A stretch of DNA of 18,084 nucleotides from DATAVK01 sp036267755 (GTDB lineage: Bacteria > Actinomycetota > Actinomycetes > JAFAQI01): NCBI GenBank assembly GCA_036267755.1, contig DATAVK010000116.1, positions 1 to 18,084 of the forward strand. The letters are read 5' to 3'. The notes under the pieces are model-generated. The model was not told the origin of the DNA. It did not search any database and worked only from the letters and a program-made list of their open reading frames with translations. The translations under genes and the position numbers were made by a program. Positions 6,161 through 16,942 of this stretch are shown one piece after another (positions within the stretch are counted from its first letter, which is position 1; each line of letters opens with the position of its first letter).

Positions 6161-7125
6161 ACCGTCATCTGCTGTCAGCGGCCGACCTGACGCGCGAGGA
6201 CGCCCTGCTGGTTCTCGACACCGCGGCCGACATGGACGCCGCCCTGGTCGGCCGAAGCATCAAGAAGCTGCCGACGTTGCGTGGCCGCACCGTGGTCAAC
6301 CTGTTCTACGAGGACTCGACCCGCACCCGGACCTCGTTCGAGGTGGCGGCCAAGCGATTGTCGGCGGACGTCATCAACTTCTCCGCCAAGGGGTCCAGCG
6401 TCAGCAAGGGGGAGTCGCTCAAGGACACCGCGCTGACCCTCGAGGCGATGGGTTCGGACGCGGTCGTCTGCCGGCACTGGGCCAGTGGCGCGCCGCACCG
6501 GTTGTCGCACTGGATCCGCGGCAGCGTCGTGAACGCGGGTGACGGGACCCACGAGCACCCGACCCAGGCGCTGCTCGACGCGTACACGATGCGGCGCCGG
6601 TTGGGCCACCTCGAGGATCTCAACGTCGCGGTCGTCGGCGATGTCCTGCACTCCCGCGTCGCCCGCAGCAACGTGCTGCTGCTGTCCACCCTCGGGGCAC
6701 ACGTCACGGTCGTCGCTCCGCCGACCCTCCTGCCGGTGGGCGTCGACGTATGGCCGTGCGCGGTCTCCTACGACATCGACGCGGTGCTGCCCAAGAGCGA
6801 CGTGGTCATGATGCTGCGGGTGCAGCACGAGCGGATGCAGGGCGGCTTCTTCCCCACGACCCGCGAGTACGCGCGACGCTATGGCCTGGACGCCCGGCGG
6901 ATGGCGGCGCTGCCCGACGACGCGATCGTCATGCATCCCGGCCCGATGAACCGTGGCGTCGAAATCGCGGCCGAGGTCGCCGACAGCGTCCGGTCGACGA
7001 TCGTGGAACAGGTCGCCAACGGCGTCTCGGTGCGGATGGCGGTGCTGTACCTCCTGCTCGGCGGCCTGCTCGAAGGTGATCCGACGAGCGCCGACCTCGC
7101 GGCGCACGAGGGAGCGGCGGTATGA
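6157..7125 (+). CDS. pyrB: Aspartate carbamoyltransferase catalytic subunit
   Basis: It transfers the carbamoyl group from carbamoyl phosphate to aspartate, the first committed pyrimidine step. The 322-residue protein has the phosphate-binding STRTRTSFE at residues 54-62 and KGES around 86-89. It also has HEHPTQ at 132-137, the LRVQHER segment of the aspartate domain, and HPGPMNRGVEI from residue 260. These cover both the carbamoyl-phosphate and aspartate domains with no gap. No pyrI regulatory-subunit gene is nearby. The enzyme is therefore likely a catalytic trimer, alone or associated with the next product, PyrC. Start and stop both sit in ATGA overlaps with the neighbouring genes. Confidence 0.98.
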   Translation: MNRHLLSAADLTREDALLVLDTAADMDAALVGRSIKKLPTLRGRTVVNLFYEDSTRTRTSFEVAAKRLSADVINFSAKGSSVSKGESLKDTALTLEAMGSDAVVCRHWASGAPHRLSHWIRGSVVNAGDGTHEHPTQALLDAYTMRRRLGHLEDLNVAVVGDVLHSRVARSNVLLLSTLGAHVTVVAPPTLLPVGVDVWPCAVSYDIDAVLPKSDVVMMLRVQHERMQGGFFPTTREYARRYGLDARRMAALPDDAIVMHPGPMNRGVEIAAEVADSVRSTIVEQVANGVSVRMAVLYLLLGGLLEGDPTSADLAAHEGAAV

Positions 7126-8396
7126 GCGGCTGGGTCATCTCGGGCGCCCGACCGCTCGGCGCGGAGCCCACGGACCTGTACGTCGAGGACGGCGTTCTGG
7201 TCGACGCTGCTCCCAGCGGCGCGCAGACCCTGGACGCGGCCGGGCTCATCGCGTTGCCGGGCCTGGTCGATCTGCATACCCATCTGCGCGAGCCAGGCCG
7301 CGAAGACGCGGAGACAGTGGAGACGGGAACCCTCGCCGCAGCGCTGGGCGGCTACACCGCCGTACACGCGATGGCGAACACCGAGCCGGTCGCCGACGTG
7401 GCCGGCGTCGTCGAGCAGGTGTGGCGGCTCGGCCAGGAGGCCGGTCACTGCGACGTCCACCCGGTCGGTGCCGTGACCGTCGGTCTCGCGGGGGAGCGGC
7501 TCGCCGAGCTCGGCGCGATGGCCGATTCCGCGGCCCGGGTGCGGATCTTCTCCGACGACGGCAAGTGCGTGCACGACCCGTTGCTGATGCGTCGGGCGCT
7601 GGAGTACGTGAAGGCCTTCGGCGGAGTGATCGCCCAGCACGCGCAAGACCCTCGGCTCACCGAGGACGCCCAGATGAACGAGGGCGAGCGTTCCGCGGTG
7701 CTGGGGCTGGCCGGCTGGCCCGCCGTTGCCGAGGAGGCGATCATCGCCCGCGACTGCCTGCTGGCGGCTCACGTCGGCTCGCGGCTGCATGTCTGCCACG
7801 TTTCCACCGCTGGGTCGGTGGAGCTGATCCGGTGGGCGAAGGGCAAGGGCTGGGACGTCACGGCCGAGGTGACCCCGCACCACCTGCTGCTGACGGACGA
7901 GCTGGTCGCGAGCTACGACCCGATCTTCAAGGTGAACCCGCCACTGCGTACGGCGGAGGACGTGGCGGCGTTGCGGGAGGGTCTGGCGGACGGCACGATC
8001 GATGCGGTCGCCACCGACCACGCGCCGCATCCGTTGGAGGACAAGGAGTCGGAGTGGGCGGCGGCTGCGTTCGGCATGACCGGCCTGGAGACGGCGCTCG
8101 GGGTCGTCGCTGATGCGATGGTGGCCACCGGGCTGCTGGATTGGGCCGGCGTCGCGGACCGGATGAGTGTGCGGCCGGCCAGGATCGGTGGTCTCACCGG
8201 CCAGGGCCAGCCGCTGGCAGCGGGGTCGGCTGCGAACCTCGTCCTCATCGACCCCGACGCGGCCTGGACTGTCGACCCGACCCAGTCCGCCAGCCGGAGC
8301 CGCAACACGCCGTACGCCGGTCGCCGGTTGCCGGCCCGCGTCGTGGCGACGTTCCTGCGCGGCCGACCGACCGTCCTCGATGGCAAGCCGGCATGA
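7122..8396 (+). CDS. pyrC: Dihydroorotase
   Basis: It cyclises N-carbamoyl-aspartate to dihydroorotate. The 424-residue protein is a class I (amidohydrolase-fold, Bacillus-like) dihydroorotase. The metal-binding DLHTHLREPG begins at D50, with H52 and H54. MANTEPV follows; an internal HVCHVST supplies further metal histidines, and ATDHAPH contains the catalytic D299. The terminal FLRGRPTVLDG closes the small beta domain common to the family. It starts inside the pyrB stop (ATGA), and its own TGA overlaps the ATG of the small membrane-protein gene. Confidence 0.98.
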   Translation: MSGWVISGARPLGAEPTDLYVEDGVLVDAAPSGAQTLDAAGLIALPGLVDLHTHLREPGREDAETVETGTLAAALGGYTAVHAMANTEPVADVAGVVEQVWRLGQEAGHCDVHPVGAVTVGLAGERLAELGAMADSAARVRIFSDDGKCVHDPLLMRRALEYVKAFGGVIAQHAQDPRLTEDAQMNEGERSAVLGLAGWPAVAEEAIIARDCLLAAHVGSRLHVCHVSTAGSVELIRWAKGKGWDVTAEVTPHHLLLTDELVASYDPIFKVNPPLRTAEDVAALREGLADGTIDAVATDHAPHPLEDKESEWAAAAFGMTGLETALGVVADAMVATGLLDWAGVADRMSVRPARIGGLTGQGQPLAAGSAANLVLIDPDAAWTVDPTQSASRSRNTPYAGRRLPARVVATFLRGRPTVLDGKPA

Positions 8397-8545
8397 CCCT
8401 CGCGACCAAGACGGTGCTCGTCGACCCGCACCCGTTCTGGGGTGGCTTCGTCGTGGCGATCATCGCCCTGGCAATCTTCGTGATGTTCGCGGCGTGGATC
8501 GTTGTCCAGCGGGTGCGGCACGGCCGGGGCGGCGACGATGACTGA
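8393..8545 (+). CDS. Small single-pass membrane protein between pyrC and carA
   Basis: A 50-residue product starts at the ATG that overlaps the pyrC stop and ends inside the first codons of carA (8-bp overlap). It has an N-terminal polar segment, one hydrophobic helix at about residues 16-39 (from FWGGF to AAWIVV), then a basic QRVRHGR and a terminal GGDDD. By the positive-inside rule the C terminus should be cytoplasmic. I do not recognise a family. Other actinobacteria, including mycobacteria, carry a larger membrane protein at this same place in the pyr operon (from memory), so this may be a reduced version. The tight overlaps on both sides, without its own promoter, argue that it is really translated and co-regulated with pyrimidine synthesis. 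Its function is unknown. Confidence 0.8.
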   Translation: MTLATKTVLVDPHPFWGGFVVAIIALAIFVMFAAWIVVQRVRHGRGGDDD

Positions 8546-9640
8546 CGCGGCGCTCCTCGTGCTCGAAGACGGCCGCAGCTTCCGCGGCCAGTCCTACGGC
8601 GCGACCGGGACCAGCCTCGGCGAGGCGGTCTTCACGACCGGCATGACCGGCTACCAGGAGACCCTGACCGACCCGTCGTACCACCGCCAGGTCGTGATCC
8701 AGACCGCCCCGCACATCGGGAACACCGGCCTGAACGCCGACGATCCGGAGTCCAGCCGGATCCACGTCGCGGGCTACGTCGTCCGCGACCCCGCCCGGAT
8801 CCCGAGCAACTGGCGGTCTACCCAAACCCTGGACGCCGGGCTCGCCGCCGCAGGCGTGGTCGGGATCAGCGGCGTCGACACCCGAGCCCTGACCCGACAC
8901 CTCCGGACCCGAGGCGCGATGCGGGTGGGCGTGAGCAGCGAGATCCTCGATCCGCAGGCGTTGTTGCAGCAGGTGCTGGACAGCCCCGGCATGCTCGGCG
9001 CCGACCTCGCCGGCGAGGTCAGCACCCGCGATCCGTACGTGGTCCCCGCGGTGGGGGACAAGCGGTTCACTGTCGCCGCGGTCGACCTGGGCATCAAGGC
9101 ATCCACCCCGCGCTACCTCGCCGAGCGAGGCTGTGAGGTGCACGTCATGCCGGCCTCGTCGACTGCCGCCGACCTGCTGGCCACCGCCCCGGACGGGATC
9201 TTCTTCTCCAACGGCCCGGGCGATCCGGCGACCGCGGACGGGCCGGTCGCCGCCCTGCAGGGCGTCCTCGGGGTCAAGCCCGTCTTCGGAATCTGCTTCG
9301 GCAATCAGATCTTGGGGCGGGCATTGGGATTCGGCACCTACAAGCTGCAGTTCGGCCACCGCGGCGTCAACCAGCCGGTCCAGGACCGCGCGACCGGCCG
9401 GGTCGCGATCACCAGCCACAACCACGGGTTCGCCGTCGACGCACCGGTCGACGGCACGACGCAGACCCCCTTCGGCTCGGTCGAGGTCAGTCACGTCGAT
9501 CTCAACGACGGTGTCGTCGAAGGTCTGCGGTGCCTCGAGGTGCCGGCCTTTTCGGTGCAGTACCACCCGGAGGCGGCCGCCGGACCGCACGACGCGGTCG
9601 CCTTGTTCGACGGCTTCACCGATCTGATGGCGGCCCACCG

Positions 9641-9644
<4 letters not shown>
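8538..9644 (+). CDS. carA: Carbamoyl-phosphate synthase small (glutaminase) subunit
   Basis: It hydrolyses glutamine and channels ammonia to CarB. The 368-residue protein has the N-terminal CPSase domain (FTTGMTGYQETLTDPSY, and GVDTRALTRHLR near residue 115) and a C-terminal class I glutamine amidotransferase domain. The nucleophile is C253 in GICFGNQ; the family more often has GICLGHQ, but the Cys is in place. H343 and E345 in QYHPEAAAGP complete the triad. I chose ATG 8538 because it gives the standard family N terminus (LVLEDGRSFRG); the longer frame upstream reads through the small membrane-protein gene. Its stop overlaps the carB ATG by 4 bp. Confidence 0.98.
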
Positions 9645-12936
<3,292 letters not shown>

Positions 12937-12937
<1 letters not shown>

Positions 12938-13791
12938 TGCCTGTGCAGGTGAAGGGTGAGGTGCTGTCGGTCAAGCCGGTCGGCGAGTACATCTCCATGA
13001 CGGTGGTGGCCCCCGGAATCGCGGAGCAGACGCGGCCCGGGCAGTTCGTGGCGCTCGCGATCGGCGGAGACGACAGCGGCATGCTGCTGCGCCGCGCGTT
13101 CTCGATCTACGCCGTCCGCGAGACCGGGGTGTACGGCGGCACCGTGGAGTTCATCTTCTCCGTCACCGGCAAGGGCACCGCGTGGCTGGCCCGGCAACGC
13201 CCCTACGATCCGATCGACGTCGTCGGGCCGCTCGGCCGACCGTTCTCGCTGCCCAAGGACCCGGCCAACTGCGTGCTCGTCGGTGGCGGCTACGGCTCGG
13301 CGCCGCTGTTCATGCTGGCGGACGCGCTGCGCGCCCGGGGCTGCCGGACCCACATCGTGCTGGGAGCGGCCACGGCCGACCGGCTGTTCGGTGCGCTCGA
13401 CGCCAAGCGGATGGCGGCGAGCGTCGCGTTCACCACCGAGGACGGGTCGTACGGCGAGCGGGGCCGGGTGTCCGACGTACTTCCGGAGGTCGTCGAACGG
13501 GTGCGAGCCGACGTCATCTACGCCTGCGGCCCGATGCCGATGCTCGAAGCCGTGCAGCAGGTCGCCGGTAACGCTTATGGCGGTGCCGGGATCCCGACCC
13601 AGCTCGCCGTCGAGGAGTCGATGGCGTGCGGAGTGGGGGTGTGCATGACCTGTGTGCTGCCCATCGTCGGCCCCGACGGCGAGACCCGGATGCTGCGCTC
13701 GTGCGTGGACGGTCCGGTGTTTGCCGGTGACCGGATCCGATGGGACTCGCTCGGCAGCGTGCCCGCCGACGCCGTAGGAGCGTCCGCATGA
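12937..13791 (+). CDS. pyrK: Dihydroorotate dehydrogenase electron-transfer subunit (FAD/2Fe-2S)
   Basis: It passes electrons from the PyrD FMN to NAD+ in class 1B dihydroorotate dehydrogenase. The 284-residue protein has a ferredoxin-reductase-like FAD domain (LRRAFSIYAV near residue 52, the counterpart of the RPxS flavin motif). An NAD domain follows (LVGGGYGSAPLFMLADALR, and YACGPMPMLEAV). A C-terminal 2Fe-2S site has C231, C236, C239 and C256 in MACGVGVCMTC...SCVDGP. All four ligands are present, so the iron-sulfur centre should form. It starts one base inside the carB stop and ends in an ATGA overlap with pyrD, the partner subunit. Confidence 0.96.
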
Positions 13792-14849
13792 CCGTGACCC
13801 TGAGGCCGCAACGGATCGACGTCGAGCAGGTCGACGTCGACATGACGACGTCGCTAGGTGGGCTCGTCGTACCGGACCCGGTGTTCACGGCGTCCGGCTG
13901 TGCCGCCGCCGGGCAGGAGTTGGCGCCGTTCAACGACCTGGCCGCGATCGGCGGGGTCGTCACCAAGTCGATTCAGCTGCGCGCCCGGGCCGGCCGGGCC
14001 ACCCCGCGGATGGCCGAGACGGCAAGCGGGATGCTGAACTCCATCGGCCTGCAGGGGCCGGGGGTCGACAGCTTCGTCGACAACGACCTGTCGTGGCTCG
14101 CCGACAACTCGGTGCGGGCTGCGGTCTCGATCGCCGGGACGTCGGTGGACGACTACGGCAAGCTCGCCAGCAAGCTGCGTGGCAAGCCGGTCTCGCTGGT
14201 CGAGGTCAACATCTCGTGCCCCAACGTGGACGACCGGGGGCAGGTCTTCGCCTGCGACCCGCACGCGGCCGCGGCGGTCATCCAGGTGGTTCGCCGCAAC
14301 GTCGCGTCGGGCGTCCCGGTCTTTGCGAAGCTCTCGCCAGACGTCACCGACATCGTGGCGGTGGCGAAGGCATGTGTCGGGGCCGGCGCCGACGGACTGT
14401 CGTTGATCAACACCACGCTGGGCCTCGTGATCGACACCGACACGATGCGTCCGGTACTGGCCGGCACCACCGGCGGCCTGTCGGGCCCCGCGATCAAGCC
14501 GATCGCGGTGCGCTGCGTCTGGCAGGTCCACGAGGCGCTGCCCGAGGTGCCGTTGTTCGGCATCGGCGGCATCCGGACCGGGCTCGACGCCCTCGAGTTC
14601 GTGCTCGCCGGCGCCAGCGCGGTGCAAGTGGGCACCATGGTGTTCCACGACCCCGGCGCCCCGACCCGGATCTCGCGCGAGCTGCGCGCGGCGCTCGGAG
14701 CCCGCGGGATCGACCGGCTGGCCGACGTGATCGGGCTCGGGCATCGACCGCCGGTGATCTCCGTGCCGGAGGACGCCGACCCGCCCGGCGACGAGCCCGC
14801 CGAGCCGGTCGAGCGCCGCCCGACCCCCGAGTTCGAGGAGGACATGTGA
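13788..14849 (+). CDS. pyrD: Dihydroorotate dehydrogenase, class 1B catalytic subunit
   Basis: It oxidises dihydroorotate to orotate with FMN. Residues ~19-310 form the FMN TIM barrel. The core begins with TSLGGLVVPDPVFTASG; N-I-S-C-P-N carries the catalytic C144 that identifies class 1 (class 2 enzymes use serine). INTTLGLVID and GIGGIRTGLDALEF-x-LAGASAVQVGT follow, the latter binding FMN phosphate. Being adjacent to pyrK makes it class 1B. At 353 residues it is longer than the usual ~310: after HRPPVISVP there is a tail rich in Asp, Glu and Pro, ending EEDM, with no recognised function. ATG 13788 overlaps the pyrK stop; its own stop overlaps the pyrF GTG. Confidence 0.96.
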   Translation: MTVTLRPQRIDVEQVDVDMTTSLGGLVVPDPVFTASGCAAAGQELAPFNDLAAIGGVVTKSIQLRARAGRATPRMAETASGMLNSIGLQGPGVDSFVDNDLSWLADNSVRAAVSIAGTSVDDYGKLASKLRGKPVSLVEVNISCPNVDDRGQVFACDPHAAAAVIQVVRRNVASGVPVFAKLSPDVTDIVAVAKACVGAGADGLSLINTTLGLVIDTDTMRPVLAGTTGGLSGPAIKPIAVRCVWQVHEALPEVPLFGIGGIRTGLDALEFVLAGASAVQVGTMVFHDPGAPTRISRELRAALGARGIDRLADVIGLGHRPPVISVPEDADPPGDEPAEPVERRPTPEFEEDM

Positions 14850-15538
14850 CCGTCGGAACCGCTCCGGTGGCCGTCGCGCTCGACACCGGTGACCTCGGAG
14901 TCGCGACCCGGTGGGTCGAAGCCGTCGCGCCATACGTGTCGACCGCGAAGGTCGGCCTCGCACTGTTCTGTGGCGAGGGACCGGCCGCCGTCGAGAAGGT
15001 CCGCGCCACCGCCGACCTCGACATCTTCCTCGACCTGAAGCTGCACGACATCCCGGCGACGGTCCGGGGGGCGGCGAGATCCGTCGCCGCCGTGTCACCG
15101 ACGTACCTCACCGTGCATGCCTCCGGCGGCCCGGCCATGATCGAGGCGGCGGCTGCGGAGCTCCCGGACACCAAGATCGCAGCGGTTACGATCCTCACCT
15201 CGCTCAGCGCCGGCGACCTCGAGCGGCTCGGTATCGCCGGCCCGCCGGCGGAGGCGGTCCGGCGACTGGCCCGGCTCGCGGTGTCCGCCGGAGCCCGGGC
15301 GTTGGTGTGCTCGCCACAAGAGGTCGCTCTGGTGCGCGACGTTGTCGGCCCCGACATCGTGTTGATCACGCCCGGCGTGCGCCCCGCCGGTGGCGACACG
15401 CAGGACCAGGCCCGAGTCGCGACACCGGAGCAGGCACTGGCGGACGGAGCGGACCTGCTCGTGATCGGACGTCCGATCACCGGTGCCGAAGACCCGTCGG
15501 CGGCGGCCGCAGCGCTCGCCGTCGCCCTGGCGCGCTGA
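14846..15538 (+). CDS. pyrF: Orotidine 5'-phosphate decarboxylase
   Basis: It converts OMP to UMP, the last step of the pathway. The 230-residue TIM-barrel protein has VAVALD with D13, then AKVG with the phosphate-side lysine. The catalytic tetrad segment is DLKLHDIPATV, with D63, K65 and D68. LVCSPQE, ITPGVRP and LVIGRPITGA follow. This is the short DxKxxDIPxT form found in Bacillus and E. coli. From memory, mycobacteria and Streptomyces usually have a longer PyrF with a DxKRGDIGxT motif. The GTG start overlaps the pyrD stop by 4 bp. It is the last gene of the tightly overlapping operon; a 134-bp gap with a promoter follows. Confidence 0.96.
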   Translation: MTVGTAPVAVALDTGDLGVATRWVEAVAPYVSTAKVGLALFCGEGPAAVEKVRATADLDIFLDLKLHDIPATVRGAARSVAAVSPTYLTVHASGGPAMIEAAAAELPDTKIAAVTILTSLSAGDLERLGIAGPPAEAVRRLARLAVSAGARALVCSPQEVALVRDVVGPDIVLITPGVRPAGGDTQDQARVATPEQALADGADLLVIGRPITGAEDPSAAAAALAVALAR

Positions 15539-15568
15539 GTCCGCCATGACGACCGGACGGGGGGCGGG

Positions 15569-15598
15569 TTGCGCGGCGTACCGGGACCTCGCTAGGTT
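15569..15598 (+). promoter_or_regulatory. mihF-gmk promoter
   Basis: TAGGTT at 15593-15598 fits TAnnnT. TTGCGC at 15569-15574 shares only the TTG with the -35 consensus, at 18-bp spacing. Initiation near 15605 would give a leader of about 68 nt. A small GGACC/GGTCC dyad (15620-15631) lies inside that leader. Confidence 0.4.
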
Positions 15599-15666
15599 CG
15601 CGCCGCTGGTCAAGAACGTGGACCCAGGTCCCCGTGCGCACATGCCGGTAACGACCCTAGCGAGGT
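15586..15666 (+). promoter_or_regulatory. Long-range inverted repeat hiding the mihF ribosome-binding site
   Basis: ACCTCGCTAGG (15586-15596) and CCTAGCGAGGT (15656-15666) are perfect 11-bp complements 59 bp apart. The right arm contains the mihF Shine-Dalgarno bases GAGGT (15662-15666). The left arm overlaps the -10 of the internal promoter, so it is present only in transcripts that read through from pyrF. Such mRNAs could fold to mask mihF translation, whereas mRNAs begun at the internal promoter could not. No U-tract follows, so it does not look like an intrinsic terminator. Confidence 0.55.
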
Positions 15667-15672
15667 GACTGG

Positions 15673-16005
15673 GTGCCCCTTCCACCGTTGACTCCCGAGC
15701 AACGCGCAGCCGCGCTCGAAAAGGCTGCCGCCGCCCGCAAGACCCGGGCCGCGTTGCGCGAACGACTCAAGCGGGGCGACGTCAGCTTCGCCCAGGTCCT
15801 CACCTTGGGAGACACCGACGAGGTGATCGGGAAGATGCGGGTGAGTGCCGTCCTGGAGTCGATGCCAGGCGTCGGCAAGGTGCGCGCGCAACGGATCATG
15901 GAGAAGCTCACCATCTCGCCGACCCGCCGGGTCCGCGGGCTGGGGGCACACCAGCGGGCTGCGCTGGAGCGGGAGTTCGCGGCCTCGCCGACAGACGGTG
16001 CCTAG
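15673..16005 (+). CDS. mihF: Mycobacterial-type integration host factor (mIHF), nucleoid protein
   Basis: mIHF is an actinobacterial DNA-binding and DNA-compacting protein, unrelated to E. coli IHF. The 110-residue product begins with an alanine/lysine-rich helix (LTPEQRAAALEKAAAARKTRAAL), followed by LKRGDVSFAQVL and a helix-two-turns-helix core. SMPGVGKVRAQRIMEKLTIS is the DNA-contacting part, and RRVRGLGAHQRAALE closes the domain. The GTG start is supported by GAGG 7 bp upstream. The gene follows pyrF after 134 bp and precedes gmk with an 8-bp overlap, the conserved pyrF-mihF-gmk order of actinobacteria. Its leader may be masked in read-through mRNA (see the repeat at 15586-15666). Confidence 0.95.
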   Translation: MPLPPLTPEQRAAALEKAAAARKTRAALRERLKRGDVSFAQVLTLGDTDEVIGKMRVSAVLESMPGVGKVRAQRIMEKLTISPTRRVRGLGAHQRAALEREFAASPTDGA

Positions 16006-16549
16006 CCGGCTCACGGTTCTGTCCGGACCCGCCGGGGTCGGCAAGAGCACGGTGGTCGCGTACCTGCGCGAGCATGCCCCGGACATCTGGCACTCGGTCA
16101 GCGTCACGACGCGCGCCCGCCGCGAGGGCGAGGTCGAGGGGGTGGACCGCTACTTCGTCACGCCCGAGCGGTTCGCGGAGCTGGTCGAATCCGAGGCCCT
16201 GCTCGAGCACGCCCACTACGCCGGCTACCGGTACGGAACGCCGCGCGACCCGGTGGCGGAGCGTCGCCAGGCCGGCGTACCGGTCCTGCTGGAGATCGAG
16301 ATCGAGGGCGCCCGTCAGGTACGCCGGGCCGACCCCGAGGCGCTGCTGGTGTTCCTCGCCCCGCCGTCCTGGGAGGAGCTGGAGCGTCGGCTGCGTGGTC
16401 GCGGCACCGAGAACCCGGAGGTCATCGCGCGCCGGCTGGAGCGCGCCAAGATCGAGCTCGCCGCGGCCCCGGAGTTCGACGTGGTGCTGGTCAACACCTC
16501 CGTGCCCGAGGTCGCGAGCCAGCTGATCGCCCTGATGGGTCTGGCCTAG
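15998..16549 (+). CDS. gmk: Guanylate kinase
   Basis: It phosphorylates GMP to GDP with ATP. The 183-residue protein has the P-loop GPAGVGKST at residues 10-18 and SVSVTTRARREGEVEGVDRYF, the GMP-binding segment. YGTPRDPV, LLEIEIEGARQVR and the lid arginines in RLRGRGTE follow. GTG 15998 gives the standard family N terminus (PSRLTVLSGP); the longer open frame upstream lies inside mihF and is not homologous. The 8-bp overlap with mihF and lack of a strong Shine-Dalgarno site suggest translational coupling. A 119-bp gap with a likely promoter separates it from rpoZ. Confidence 0.96.
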   Translation: MPSRLTVLSGPAGVGKSTVVAYLREHAPDIWHSVSVTTRARREGEVEGVDRYFVTPERFAELVESEALLEHAHYAGYRYGTPRDPVAERRQAGVPVLLEIEIEGARQVRRADPEALLVFLAPPSWEELERRLRGRGTENPEVIARRLERAKIELAAAPEFDVVLVNTSVPEVASQLIALMGLA

Positions 16550-16621
16550 CAGTACCGCTACGCCGCCCCGCCTCCCCAACACCCGCGATGTATGGGAAAC
16601 GGGCTGGTCGGCGAGGGTGAC

Positions 16622-16630
16622 TGGTAGCCT
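16622..16630 (+). promoter_or_regulatory. rpoZ promoter, extended -10
   Basis: TAGCCT (16625-16630) is preceded by TGG, giving an extended -10 of the TAnnnT class. No good -35 is present 17-18 bp upstream. Initiation near 16637 gives a leader of about 32 nt. The rest of the 119-bp gmk-rpoZ gap shows no clear terminator. Confidence 0.42.
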
Positions 16631-16668
16631 CGGTGACAGGTTCTGTTCAGCTCATGGAGAGGCATTAC

Positions 16669-16932
16669 GTGTCCGGCACTGTTGCGCGCCCCGAGGGGAT
16701 CACCAACCCGCCGATCGATGAGCTGCTCGACAAGGTCGAGAGCAAGTACGCCCTGGTGATCTACGCCGCGAAGCGTGCCCGCCAGATCAACGCCTACTAC
16801 TCCCAGCTCGGCGAGGGCCTGCTCGAGTACGTCGGCCCGCTCGTGCCGGCCCACGTGCAGGAGAAGCCGCTGTCGGTCGCGCTCCGCGAGGCCAACAACA
16901 ACCTGTTGAGCATGGAACAGGTCGAGGTCTGA
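16669..16932 (+). CDS. rpoZ: RNA polymerase omega subunit
   Basis: Omega helps beta-prime fold and join the RNA polymerase core. The 87-residue product reads SGTVARPEGITNPPIDELL, then SKYALVIYAAKRARQIN, the conserved helix contacting beta-prime. YYSQLGEGLLEYVGPLV and KPLSVALREAN follow, all typical of actinobacterial omega. GTG 16669 is chosen because GGAGAGG lies 6 bp upstream and the product then starts like its relatives; GTG 16633 and ATG 16654 in the same frame would add non-conserved residues and use the Shine-Dalgarno bases as coding. The coaBC ATG follows 10 bp after the stop. Confidence 0.95.
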   Translation: MSGTVARPEGITNPPIDELLDKVESKYALVIYAAKRARQINAYYSQLGEGLLEYVGPLVPAHVQEKPLSVALREANNNLLSMEQVEV

Positions 16933-16942
16933 CCCAGCTGCC

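Noticed and set aside
14093..14845. In-frame upstream extension of pyrF through pyrD
   Set aside because: The extension is Arg/Gly-rich out-of-frame pyrD; family homology begins at GTG 14846, which overlaps the pyrD stop.
16594..16618. ECF (SigR/SigE-like) promoter before rpoZ starting at GGGAAAC
   Set aside because: The -35-like bases have no GTT or CGTT partner at the needed spacing.
16550..16624. Intrinsic terminator after gmk
   Set aside because: No stem of useful length followed by a T-run; only scattered GC complementarity.
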